Assembly: GCA_013368315.1 (NCBI GenBank)
Contig: JAACJM010000049.1
Location: 186,001 to 250,000, forward strand
Length of the DNA stretch: 64,000 bases
From: Tetrapyrgos nigripes
Lineage: Eukaryota; Basidiomycota; Agaricomycetes; Agaricales; Campanellaceae
Direction of reading: 5' to 3'
The notes beneath the pieces are model-generated. The model was not told the DNA's origin. It was given only the letters and a program-made list of their open reading frames with translations, and ran no database searches. Both the position numbers and the translations under genes were made by a program. Of the stretch, positions 20,982 through 31,475 are shown one piece after another (positions within the stretch are counted from its first letter, which is position 1; every line of letters begins with the position of its first letter).

Positions 20982-21533
20982 TCAGTCGTGATCAGGGTTT
21001 GGAACGGTAGAACCCTTGAACCACCTAAAGACCCCATCCTCGTCAACGTGACTTTTATACTTGAAAAGAAAAAAACCAAGGAAGATCAGCGTTCAGCAAA
21101 ATATCGACAAGATCTGCATCAACAAACTTACCTCTTCCAGCGTTTGATTCCCAATGACGAGATTCATGGCGGTGTCTGGCACTCTGCGCAGCGCAAACCT
21201 CAACTCTACATGCTTCCACTGATCCGTCTCTTCATCGACGGCTGGCGAGACGACGAGAAGAGTGCCATCTTGAGCAGTCCTTTCGTCCAAAATGATGATG
21301 GGCCGACGTGGATAATGCGGTACGTTTTCTTGTGAATGTTTCTGGTGAACATCTTGAGACGACATCCCGATGGACCAAGTGTTGCTGTCGGGGACGAACT
21401 CTATCCATCCTGGACGCGCGGGCCCCTGACCGTGCTCGGTAGATGTTGTGTCTAGTGCATGTTGTATCTGAGCTCGACGCTCAGGAGTGATTGAGGAACT
21501 GGAGATGTAGAGGGCGATATTGCGTTCGGGCAT
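20982..21533 (-). CDS. DUF6924-like protein of unknown function
   Basis: Two exons (21533-21132 and 21059-20982) join in phase and give 159 residues; the intron has donor GTAAGT and a TTTTCAAG acceptor. The recognisable part is C-terminal: RPIIILDERTAQDGTLLVVS is followed by LRFALRRVPDTAMNLVIGNQ and, across the intron, TLEEYKSHVDEDGVFRWF. This matches the general shape of DUF6924 proteins, where a strand with 'ILAD' is followed by 'LLVVD' and then 'N(L)xIANMDFEEF...VDxDGVFRGF'. The function of that family is not known. No signal peptide or membrane span is present, so the protein is probably cytosolic. The start is the ATG at 21533 (MPERNIALYI); a longer frame upstream uses a weaker start. 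Confidence 0.72.
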
Positions 21534-22038
21534 GATGGTAATGGTCAGAGTTGGATCAGAGATGGCTACTACTAAGTAGTATGATATCATTGTTCATACG
21601 TCGAAACTTCTGAACGGAGAAAGTCCATTGGAGTGGGGCAATGCCTGACCCTTCACTTAATGCAGTTTGCTACTTTGTACGCTTATGAATGGGAGGATTA
21701 TTAAAATTTCGACGGAATCAGAACGGAATGGCTGATTTCCATGGTAGACGGAGGGAGCTATGTCCTAGACCCGCTCAGTCCCATAAACACTATCATCCCG
21801 TATGTAATTGTGGCGGAAACAATGGTACTACTTTCTCCACTTGAGTTCATCAGTGAACGCACAAATGAAGTATATCCTAGGATAAGCTCTCCAAACCTGT
21901 AGATCTTGAAACAAATACTTGACTCTTTCGATTGAAGGTTTACCGTTCTTCAAGGAATCAAGTAATCTATCGAGAGTCAGTATAAGAGGTATTGAAGCGA
22001 GTCACCTTGTAGTACGTCCATTATTCATCTCATCAGCC

Positions 22039-23001
22039 ATGTTCGCTTTCAAAGCTACCTTCTTTGCTACCTTCGTCGCCATCGCGTTCGCACAGATCAA
22101 CCCTCCACATGTTGGACCTCAGATGCGACAGGTACCCAGACGTGTGAGCCTGTGATCTCGACTACTGCCGGTGATTAAGTGTCCTTACTAAGAACCTACT
22201 CAGTTGCAACAATCACTGCAATACTTTCTACTGCCATAGATTGAACGGCATCGGTCTTCATCGTGACGAGACTGCAGGAGATACAGGCGATGATGATCGT
22301 CGTCGAGTTGCCATTGGCTGTGGAGGCAATAATTAGGAACGGACTGCGACGAATATCCGTATGCAAGTACCTATGATGGAGGGCTTGGGGTGAGTATTCA
22401 GGCCCAAGGTTGGTTTTTTGGGATGGAATTAAGGCTTAACTGTGGTTTCCAGTGTTATCCCGATGGCTATACCGGTAATCCTGGTGACCTGATTCAGATG
22501 GGCGTAACTCGTTGCGTCGACCCGGGTCAGAACAGTGCTCACGGATCAGACCTAGTCGATTTCTACAATCACTATAATTTAGGGAACAGTGATGAATTGT
22601 AAGTCTCGCTATAGCTTTTTTATGACCGAGAAAATTGACTGACCTCCATCAGTTGTGGGTGTACCAAGTGTACGATCAGTCTCGCCTCTGTGCGACGCGA
22701 TCGCGACCCAAGGTGATACTGCGTGTCCTGACGAGCCCAGCGGAGACTATCGTTCCCGTACTACGCCTGCTACTCCTGCATGCCCAGCTCGTGATTCGAG
22801 AAGGCGGTCAATCCTCAGCTTGCGAGCCGGAATGGAAAAGTCTGAAGACAAAGTTCAGATCAGGACGGTGTACACAGATGCTAATCAAACTATGTCCGTC
22901 TTTGGGAGAGGTGCTGTACCTGTAGTTGGCGGTCAAGTATGGACTGCAAACAGCGAGCATCCGGATGGGGGATTCGTGAGCAGGATCACGAAAGTTGAGT
23001 G
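22039..23001 (+). pseudogene. Secreted NucA/NucB-type deoxyribonuclease, frameshifted
   Basis: The first exon starts at 22039 with a clear signal peptide (MFAFKATFFATFVAIAFA). After an intron of about 49 nt, the frame reads Cys-rich sequence (SCNNHCNTFYCHRL), then DDDRRRVAIGCGGNN and hits TAG at about 22333. One base out of frame the hallmark motif follows: GTDCDEYPYASTYDGG, which in this family carries catalytic acidic residues. A further intron leads to GVTRCVDPGQNSAHGSDLVDFY, the second conserved block. Adding one base near 22334 would restore GNNYGTDCDEYP, so a one-nucleotide loss is the simplest reading; an unrecognised intron would be too short or would remove RRVAIGC. The end of the gene after 22600 is unclear: several frames compete up to the stop at 23000. 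Such enzymes are secreted or toxin-like nucleases in bacteria and are common but little studied in Agaricomycetes. Confidence 0.65.
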
Positions 23002-23628
23002 AAAGATGAAGAAGAGTTGTAAGAAGTTGTCTCATTACGACAATATACTCATAGCCCAGATAATACGGGCGATTAGGAAAGAGAAATGATTATTCGCTGT
23101 AATCATTATGCTTACCGTCGATACTCATAATGTCACTGTAAATTCTACCCTACTTTTGGCAAACCTTTGAGCAAAGTTTTCGTTGGGTTAACAGTTTTGA
23201 ACTTTCGGACAATGTCTTGAACTGTTGCAAGTGGTACGGCGACTTCGGCAACCTTTCGTATTATTTTCATTCACTCCCACTACCTCTATAGGTAGTGTGC
23301 CTTATGATGAAACTTTGGCGGGCAGTGAGGAGAGCCAAAGGAGACTTGAAGGAGACCGCGACCGGAGAAGGAAAAGCAGCTTTGTTTGCATACACTCTGT
23401 GAAGCAAACATACCGGCATTCGGTAATTGTCAGAAGGCGGATCCCGATCGTCGCCAGCGACGTCGACGGAATTGATGCAACGTACATACAACCTAGAAGT
23501 TTACGTCCAATTCCCCGTTTGCTACCTTTCTCTCTTTTCTCTCTTTACTCTCTCTCTTTGTAGAGATCCTGACGTGTTTTGGCCGGATTTCGTCTGTCCT
23601 TCGTCTTCGAGCACGGTTACGACCAGGA

Positions 23629-25453
23629 ATGGGTGGCCTGTTGAGCAAGACTGTCATAGGCTCAAGCGATATATTTTTCCCTGAGGATCCTCTACAGGTT
23701 CCACTCCGAACCGGATTTAACCAAGGAGGGACAGAGAACAAGTCTTTGAGAAAAGTGGTCGAGGAAAGATGTCCGAGTCTCTGGAAACCTTTCAAGCCTG
23801 TCTGGTGGTTGTACAAGTGAGTTTTGCGTTTGTCGACGTGAAGAGGACGAAGAATGACCGAATTTGCAGCGGCCATATGCAGACGCTATACGTCGTGTTG
23901 GGAAACTTCAAGGATGTGGACAAGGTGGTCTATGAAAGGTCTTTGTTCACTTTCTTTCTCATTTTCTGTAAACGACTGACATCTTACGCGTATATAGGAC
24001 CTATCTCCGTTTAATGGACGGCGGTACTCTGTATGTCCGTTCTATGGCTTCATTGACTACTGTTTGACGCGTCTAATTCGTATCAGCGGCCTCGATTTCA
24101 CTCCAGTAGACCAGTCAGGGATACCAGATGAAACACCCGTCCTTGTCGTGTTGACTGGGCTCACTGGCGGCTCCTACGAAGCATACATCCGCTCCATCCT
24201 CACTTCTGCTTGCCGTCCCACATCTGAAGGTGGACTCGGATATCGTGCCGTGGTCGTAAATTTCCGTGGGTGTGCAGGGATACCTTTGACATCCAAGCAA
24301 CTCTATTCTGCCGGATATACAGATGATATACGTGTAGCGCTCATGCATATTGTCAAACGATATCCGAAGGCACCGCTATTGGGCATGGGATTCTCTCTGG
24401 GAGCGAATGTGTTGGTCAGATACCTTGCAGAGGAGGGAGACAAGAGCAGATTGGTCAGTGGATGTGCGCTTGGATGTGTGAGTATTGTTGTGTCGGCTCT
24501 TTTCTACTCCATTTTCTTACGGATTGTAGCCCTGGGACGTGGCGAAGAACAACGATGCGTGCGTCCTCTTAACTCATGAACTATGACCCAAACTTCCTAA
24601 CTCTTGCTCTAGACTCGAAGAAAGTTTCCTCGGCCGAAATGTTTACTCCAAAGGCATGGCTTCCAACCTCATCCGTATCCTCAACAATCATGCTTCTCGT
24701 CTACGCTCTCCTCCTCCCCAATCTCCCTCTGCACCTCCAACACCCGTTAAACCCAATCCTGTACACGACGCTGTTGTTTTGGAGGCTCTTAACAAAGCCC
24801 TATCCCTTCGCTCGCCTACGCTGGAGCAATTCGACGACGCGTTCACTTCCAAAGCGGGTGGTGCGCCCCCAGTCCTTCCTCTGGCCAGCTCGAAAGAGTA
24901 CTACGCGTGGGCTTCATCGCATTATGTCTTACCAAAGGTCAAGAGACCCTTACTGGTGATCAATGCCAACGATGATCCAGTGGTGAAGTACGTACCGACT
25001 CGGCCAGAGGAAGTAGAGAATAACTCTACGATAGTGGTCATTACTCATGGTGGTGGTCATCTAGGATGGTTTGAAGTAGCAGAAGCTGAAGGAGAGAAGG
25101 ATGGTGCAGCTGCAGCTTCGAGTGGGCCTTCACTAGATTCCTCTGGCTTGACTCGGTGGATAAAACAGCCTGTCTTGGAATGGTTACGGTTGGTTGCGGA
25201 GGAGTTTGCTCTCTCTTCGCTGGCACCTGATAGAGGCAGACCGGTGTATGAGGATGCTGATGGTTGGACAAGGGAGGTCGGATTGGATGAACGGAGGAAG
25301 GAGAAGGATGGGGATGTTTGGGGACCGTTAGGTTGCAGAGTCATCCCTGCACATGAAGTTGAGGAAGGAGTTGTTCAAGGAGAGAATGCAAAAGGCGAGA
25401 CTAGAGTGGACGGGACAAGGACGAAGACAAATGGAGTGTTCCAGGGGCTGTGA
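23629..25453 (+). CDS. YheT/EHT1-type alpha/beta hydrolase (acyltransferase or esterase)
   Basis: Six exons (23629-23816, 23870-23938, 23998-24030, 24087-24477, 24530-24558, 24613-25453) join in phase and give 516 residues. The fold's landmarks are present: the N-terminal family motif NGHMQTLY, oxyanion region VLTGLTGGSYEAYIR, the NFRGCAGIPLTS segment, nucleophile elbow MGFSLGANVLVRYL with Ser as nucleophile, acid NANDDPVV and the catalytic His in THGGGHLGWFE. This matches the AB-hydrolase 4 family that includes bacterial YheT, ABHD1/2/3 and yeast Eht1/Eeb1/Mgl2, which make or hydrolyse medium-chain ethyl esters and other lipids. The linker between the nucleophile and acid is Pro-rich. The C-terminal 90 residues (after WLRLVAEEFAL) are an acidic, low-complexity extension. 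No signal peptide is obvious. Exact substrate unknown. Confidence 0.9.
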
Positions 25454-25781
25454 TTTAGAGAAGGTATATAGATATTTCTTGGATGCAGAGAATCTTCAAA
25501 TGGCGGTTTTGTTCTCTGTCGTCTGGCATCGTGGTATTGGCTAATTCTGAACATTACAGGACACTTTCTTCCTACATCTACATCTAGACAAGAATACATA
25601 CGTTCTCCGAGACCCGTGACACAGCTTTTAGCATACGGTTTCCAGCGCTCATCCTCTGCTTCATCCCGAAGATTTGGGGCTATTTCTGGCTGTTAAATTG
25701 TAGCCATGATTACTGCGACCATCAGTCTGAATGAACCACTCTACCGGATGAACACGACTTGCCTTGGAATACTGTCCGACT

Positions 25782-26306
25782 TCATGCGCGTTTCTTGCCT
25801 TTGACTGCGGGCTGCTGTAGACCCACACCCAACAAAAACGCTATCCTAGTCGACGCACCCAGATAAACGAACCCTATACTCCCCCACATCATGGCATTCC
25901 AATCCCAAACTCTATAATACACATCCCAACCAAGCCCGGATCCTACACTCGCTCCCGACACCAATGGAACCAATGTTGCCAAATGTCCAAAATCCGCTAC
26001 CAACAGACAGAAGAGCAATCGGCGCCATGTTGTGAGAGAATTGGTGGATGATAACACGAGGTGTTCGTTCAGAGCAAAGAGTAGATAGAGGTTGGCGAGT
26101 TGGAAGAGGGATGCGGCTATTTCGGGTGAGAGAGCAGGATTTGGAAGGGCGTCACTGGCAGTCGCGTAGGAGGTTTGAGGAAGAGTAAGATCTCGCAGGT
26201 AATCGGAAGGTCTGAGAGCAGCGTAGTATGCGCCCGCTAGAGCTGAAACGGGTTCAATGTAGAGCAGGAATAACTTGTAGAACCAGGGGATGCTGCTGGC
26301 CGACAT
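25782..26306 (-). CDS. DUF7704-like small membrane protein
   Basis: An uninterrupted 174-residue frame with ATG at 26306. It begins SIPWFYKLFLLYIEPVSALA, the conserved opening of a family of fungal four-span membrane proteins annotated as DUF7704. Hydrophobic segments lie at roughly residues 9-30, 65-85 (FQLANLYLLFALNEHLVL), 93-118 and 140-162 (WGSIGFVYLGASTRIAFLLG). The end is basic (KGKKRA). The DVYYRVWDWNAMMWG stretch before the last span is also typical. The function of the family is unknown. Single exon, unlike most neighbours. Confidence 0.8.
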   Translation of the reverse strand: MSASSIPWFYKLFLLYIEPVSALAGAYYAALRPSDYLRDLTLPQTSYATASDALPNPALSPEIAASLFQLANLYLLFALNEHLVLSSTNSLTTWRRLLFCLLVADFGHLATLVPLVSGASVGSGLGWDVYYRVWDWNAMMWGSIGFVYLGASTRIAFLLGVGLQQPAVKGKKRA

Positions 26307-26749
26307 GATGGTGGTTGCGACAGAAACGCTGAAACGGTCATGTGATTGACGCCCAGGCCCCAGGGCGATTTGGGCGCGATTTGGGCGCTTGAGTCTATCA
26401 TAGTCTAGAGTAACCTATCTATAGTTCATCACAGCTCAAGGCAATTGAACTATTTCTGAAATAGAAACTGTAAAATCCTGCTTTCAGTCTGATTGGTTAG
26501 CTTTTCGTGCTTGGCGCAGGATACCACCTGCTGGTCAACAAAAGGTAGCCGGATTACTTTCAATACACAGCTTACGACTACAGGCTTATACAGGTAGACG
26601 AGTATGTAGCTCACAGCTTATGCGAAACAGCGGTGGGTCATGGTGCAAATTCTACGAATTTTTTTCACTGTATGTTTTTGGAAGTCAACCTTCATGATGA
26701 TGCGCCAGCACCTGCCCTTTCGAATCCACTATCCCCACTTTGCTCTTCA
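26307..26749. other. Divergent intergenic region
   Basis: Lies between a minus-strand and a plus-strand gene, so it should hold both promoters. The direct repeat GGGCGCGATTTGGGCGCTTG-like material near 26360-26395 (GGGCGATTTGGGCGCGATTTGGGCGC) is a short tandem repeat with a 10-11-nt unit. No gene seen. Confidence 0.4.
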
Positions 26750-28228
26750 ATGACATTCTTCGAAATTGCCCCGGACAATCTCAACCATCTGGAATTATCT
26801 TACGCTGGGATAGCCCCTCATGTGGCTTCAATCGCTGTAAGGACTCAGCTTCAAGCCTGCGGGTCGTATGTACACTCAACTCTTTACATCCCACAGTTCA
26901 GCGGCGTGCCTTTTGGTAAGACCCTTCTACGATATCGTCTCTGAGACAGGGACTGAAGGCTTATACGCGTCTACCTTGCAGGCATACACGCCATTATATT
27001 TCACGATTGCGTTCATATACTAAGGAAGAAACCGACGCCTTATCCTGTTTCCATATGGGCTCCGTTGTTGCCCTTTTCGTACTGGCAACAGGGGCTTTTG
27101 TTTTGGAGGTTTGGCTCAACCTTGAGCGCCTCGCTACACAGGAGATTTTTATGAGTCTTCAGAATCTTCATCATGATAGGTTGTTTATTGTAACGTGAGT
27201 ACTACGATACATTCTTACATCTCATGGTCAAAGCAGATATTCTTCGATTGTTTTATCTATCTGTGCAAAGTACTTGTAGTACGCTTTGCTGCATTTCGAC
27301 TCGAGCTGACTCGCGGTACAGTGTCATCACAGATGCTTCATTCGTGAGTCTCTTGAGCAGTAATACCGCGTGGTCCAGCATGACTGAATCTTTTCCTACT
27401 TAAGATCCATCGGTGTTATCTCATCTACAATCGGAATAAGCGTATTCTTTTCCTGCAGGGCATCCTTTCTGTGTTGAATACATGTGAGTAACTCTCCACA
27501 TGAAATCATTTCTTGATGAACGGATCAGTAAAGACGACTTCTCGTTCAGTGTGCGCCATCACAGGAACCGTACTACTGCTTATGAATGGCACTGATACCT
27601 GGCATATCGGTGCAATTGAAGTAGACTTTGTGTTTCCGGTTATGAATTTTCTGACGAATATGGCACTAACCGGGATGATTGGTGGGTTGATTCAACCTTT
27701 GCTTTTTTAAATTCCTCTACGAATAGCAGACTAACAGTGCTACACCTACACAGCTGGTAAAATCCGGTGTCTTCAAAGACAAATTGGGAGTTACCTAGGA
27801 TCGAGAGTGAAAAGAAAATATCAAGAATTATTTGCGATTGTGTCAGTCCATGCAGAACTTGAAGATTGGCTGCTTGAAGGCTAACTAGAGTCTGGTGGTA
27901 TTTTTCAGATTGAAATCCGGACTTTTCTACTCGTTCGCTCTTCTGGTCTTCGCCGTCCTGCGAACAACCATCTCGGTCATACTGCCCTTCCCCTTCCTCA
28001 CTCAGCTCGCCGTGAGTCCGATTCAGTGATTGATTCAAACATACTGATTAGAATTCTTAGGGAATAGTGCCTACCCATATTATCGTGCGGTCAGCTCAAC
28101 GGAAAGATGCTGAAGAAAGTACCAGTGGTTCACAAATTCATAGCAGTGCCCTCCACATACCTACGAGTCAGCTTCCAAATCATACCCAAGAGCAAACTAT
28201 TGGCGTCACCATCACAAGACGTTCCTGA
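26750..28228 (+). pseudogene. Mushroom-type seven-span membrane protein, probably frameshifted
   Basis: The gene belongs to a large, poorly characterised family of multi-pass membrane proteins of Agaricomycetes, recognisable by a last span ending in (G)I(V/A)PTxIIVR. Exon 1 is 26750-26915 and the second begins at 26982, joining as PFG/IHAIIFHDCVHILRKKP. At about 27030-27055 the frame must shift by one to reach FHMGSVVALFVLATGAFVLE, the next span. Further exons give ITDASF / IHRCYLIYNRNKRILFLQ, then SVCAITGTVLLLMNG, VFPVMNFLTNMALTGMI / AGKIRCLQRQIG, SGLFYSFALLVFAVLRTTIS and GIVPTHIIVRSAQRKDAEES, with a Ser/Thr-rich tail ending at 28228. All other joins have acceptable splice signals. The single shift could be a true mutation or an assembly error. 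Signalling or transport function is unknown. Confidence 0.62.
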
Positions 28229-28424
28229 ACTCGTAATAGACTTCGATGCATATCTCCTTTGTCTGCAGCTGGTACTACTTAGTAGGGCTATTATTGAATT
28301 TGACCTCAATCATTGGTTACGGCTCGGCCTCCATAGGTATCGAGATCTTCACGACATAAATTAGTTCACAATGTGATATCATATACTGGTCATTGTTCTC
28401 TAATGTTGCCTAGGGCGTCACTTA

Positions 28425-28870
28425 GTCTTTTTGAGCCATATCTAAAGTTTGCGGAAGTGAGTATACAGGCAGCTTGCAGAGCTTAGGGAGTTTGACGAGC
28501 TGCTTTCCACTTATGATGGTCCAAGAGTATTCATCGCAATTACTGCATAGTATCATCGAAGTGCAATCCTGTACGTCTAGAGGCAAGACTTGAGCAGGGG
28601 CAGGACGCCCGTACGCCGCCGGAGGAAATCGGCTTTGGACTAATAGTAAGAGATTCGGCCGGACTTCCGCGGCGAGCCTATCCCACACGGTCTGAGTCTT
28701 ATTCCGCAACCTTCATCATCTCTGGACTCTCCACTACTTATTCTCGTTTAGGACCAGACTTCTAGCCTTGGCTTGGAGGATCGCTTGGGCATTATAACTC
28801 TCAAAGCAGCCGACAGCGCATCTACGGCTATTTTCACACAAGGCGATGACCGTAGGGTCATCATCGCTAC
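28425..28870 (-). other. Possible small gene or gene remnant
   Basis: On the minus strand, PTVIALCENSRRCAVGCFES...SLVLNENK reads without stops (about 28875-28730), and after two stops a second frame (28709-28422) gives KTQTVWDRLAAEVRPNLLLL. The two pieces look protein-like and adjoining, but no start or splice pair joins them convincingly. I list it only as a candidate relic of a mushroom-specific gene. Between here and 29157 nothing else is visible. Confidence 0.25.
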
Positions 28871-29156
28871 GAGAGGAGTGATATAGCCCCAAGCAAGACG
28901 GCCAGGTGCGTTCATTCAGTTACGGGAGCCAACTGTTACGTCCTCACAGCTTATAAACCAAGCGGGTTTCGGTTAGTATCTCGTTCTCCCCATCAAGGTC
29001 TTGTAAAGCTTCGCGCTGATCTTTGACCAGACACTGATCCTTTCTTCATTCTCAGGGACAAATTTACCATTCATTAATTCACATCTTCTCTTTCGGTGCA
29101 AAGTCGGACTTTACACTCCCCTTCCATTCGACAAAGACTACGTTTCTCCCTCTACG

Positions 29157-30237
29157 ATGACGGAATATGACTACTCTCCAGAGGCATACCAACGTCACAT
29201 GGATACCCAGCACCGCATAGCCAAATGGGTTGACAATACCAATGCCCACGCTCACGAATTTCGACATCCTTTCGGGAACAGGTCTGAAAGTGATAAATCC
29301 TCAAGTGGACCTCAGAACCGTGATGGAATAGAGTATAGGGATGGGCGCGGCTCGAGAATGAGTGTGCGTGGTAGTGGTGATGCAGTAACGAGGAGAAGAA
29401 ACAGCTTCACCTACCAGCCGGGAGTGTCAACGACGAAAGGTGTGTTTCACGGTGCTGTGAACTGAACGATGCTTGATCCTCGCGCAGGTTTGACGACTAC
29501 GACGGTCAATAGAACATCGTACCCCTACCCAGTGTCTCGTCCGCAAATTCCAATTCCTTCTTCCCCAGTTGTACCACCGCCAAAACCTTCTCCTGCACCT
29601 GTAGCTCGTTATACAAATGCACCTACGCCTACAAGAACCCAGTCACGTCCTCGCTCTCTCTCTCAATCATATATTTCATCTCCCGTTACTGGATCAACCA
29701 TTGCCACTCGACGAGATCCTGCAGCCCATTCATCCCACCCGTCACGCTCTCAAGTGAGCAGAGGAGTCTCGGGTTCTCAATCCCATTCACGTTCCCGTTC
29801 GGTACAAACGTCTTCTCATGCTCCTCATCATCCCTCCACTCGTGCCTATGCCAACCCGAACACGGGTCATCCGCCAACGCGTAGCGGCACTTACCCGATG
29901 TCCTCGTCAAAGCACTCTCACCGTGACTCTTACTCCAGCTCCAAACCCTCTTCCTCGCACGTAAAAACCCATCATAATCATACTCGTGATCGGTCTTATT
30001 CTCTATCCGGGTCCCAAGCTCGCCCCACTTTACACACAACGCAGACACCACAGTATGTCGAAAAATCTGGAATCCTGTTGCCTACTTCCAGTTCTCGCAA
30101 GGTTTATACGTCATCGAAACCGATGGTAGTTGGAGGATATACGATTATACCGCAAGGGAAGGATGTGAGCATTATTGTAAGTCCGGTTGATCATTTTAGA
30201 ATCATAGGAACGTATATTGACTTTGCAGAAGTACTAG
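29157..30237 (+). CDS. Hypothetical Ser/His/Arg-rich low-complexity protein
   Basis: Exon 1 (29157-29439) begins MTEYDYSPEAYQRHMDTQHR and is charged and probably helical. Across a 48-nt intron (donor GTGTGT, acceptor GCGCAG), exon 2 (29488-30176) carries a long Ser/Pro/Arg/His-rich region with many SRS, SHS and SSSK strings, then a compact end VVGGYTIIPQGKDVSII. The proposed last intron (GTAAGT donor at 30177, TTTGCAG acceptor) leaves only Lys-Tyr-stop. Another acceptor nearby would give a different short tail, so the C-terminus is uncertain. About 326 residues. The basic, Ser-rich composition is seen in proteins of the cytoskeleton or nucleus but no domain is recognised. Confidence 0.6.
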
Positions 30238-30524
30238 TTGACCGAAATATTGGTTTGATCCAGAGAAGTTGAGCCGTCAGACGAGGTCCAAACAATTCGT
30301 GTGGAGGATGTGGAGCGGGTGGATCCTCGGATCCTCGGCTGTAGTAACCTATAACCTACCTATCTACAGTATTTGCGCATGCATGCATAGTGAGTATTTT
30401 ACTATAAATGTCTATGGTTTTTGTCTTCGTTCAATCGCATAGGACTGCTGCGTAATTAAGTTATGAGTGTTCATATCCCGCAGTCGATTGTTCCTTATGG
30501 GTGCACAGACATAGACAGGTATGT

Positions 30525-30655
30525 ATTCACCTCAGTTCCTTCCGGCTTCTGAGAACGCCAATAACTTCAAGACGAGGGAAAGGTGCCACTGCTTCGCATG
30601 GCAAGTTACGATTCACCTCAGTTCCGGCTTCTGAGAACCTCAATAATTTTAAGAC
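30525..30655. repeat. Direct repeat pair of about 45 nt
   Basis: ATTCACCTCAGTTCC...GGCTTCTGAGAAC is found at 30525-30573 and again at 30611-30655, including the following AATAA(C/T)TT(C/T)AAGAC. The copies differ by a 4-nt insertion (TTCC) in the first and a few point changes. They lie in non-coding DNA. No flanking duplication or coding capacity was seen. Confidence 0.65.
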
Positions 30656-31475
30656 TCCGCGTGCCGCTTGGTAAAGTGTATTGGTTTTACTCCTCCTCAC
30701 ATGCTAGGATACCGAAACTGGCAGAGACATCGAGAAGACTCACGAAATGACGCCGACACTTCATCACTGTCAATGGCTCACTCAGACGTCTGGATGTGTC
30801 AAGCAGTCATCGTCATTATAGATACTTCTGCATCAAGGAAATATTATTTTCTACAAGGTAGCCTACCAACGTCGAAAAGAGGCTCTATCGGACCCACCTG
30901 ATCCATATCCATGACGACTTTCTTCTCAGACGAGGTGCCTGCAGATCTCTTTGTATCAAGAACAATGCTTCCTTCATTCTTAATAGTTACGTGGAGCCGG
31001 AGGCTGTTTGATGATGGATGAAGTTAAGATAGATGTAGTTGATGTTTTGTGGCGTACATACAACACAGCTGCTGCGACTGATTTGATTCTCAGTTTCTCA
31101 TAAATCCATCATGATATAATAATCAATCATCATTCAGCCTTTGTTGGACGGACGTATGGCCGTTGTTTGAGTGGTTGCTTTCGAATACATCTCTCTTACT
31201 TCCTTACACCCATCACCCACTACGGATTACCTGGCTGTAGTCTTTCTCGCTCCTTTTTCCAGTCTTTCTGAGTCTCCGAGTGGATTCTTGACTTAGCTGG
31301 ATCGCCTTTCGAGGGAATACGTCGACATCGTAGCGATCAACAGCTGCAGCAGCACCACGCAGGGGAAGCTATTCGTAAGTATCGAAGATGATCATTCTCT
31401 CGTTGAAAGTCCAGCGAATATTCATTTCTTTTCACGATTCTCAGTACTCTCGAGCCTCGCTTTCGCTCAAGGTTA
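30656..31475. other. Intergenic region and probable 5' UTR of the large membrane protein
   Basis: No separate gene is supported. The later part is CT-rich (31160-31270) as in promoters of this genome. GTAAGT at about 31375 and a TTCTCAG acceptor at about 31440-31444 could bound a 5' UTR intron, because frames upstream lack an ATG in phase. In one frame just after the acceptor a signal-peptide-like string LLSSLAFAQG occurs, but it ends at a stop and does not join the downstream frame in phase. Confidence 0.4.

Noticed and set aside
9881..21533. A secondary-metabolite cluster around the methyltransferase
   Set aside because: The methyltransferase is a pseudogene, and its neighbours are housekeeping genes (ligase, V-ATPase, lunapark).
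31441..31475. Signal peptide LLSSLAFAQG as N-terminus of the giant protein
   Set aside because: It runs into a stop and its phase does not match the next exon. It may still become valid with another splice pair, so the N-terminus is left open.
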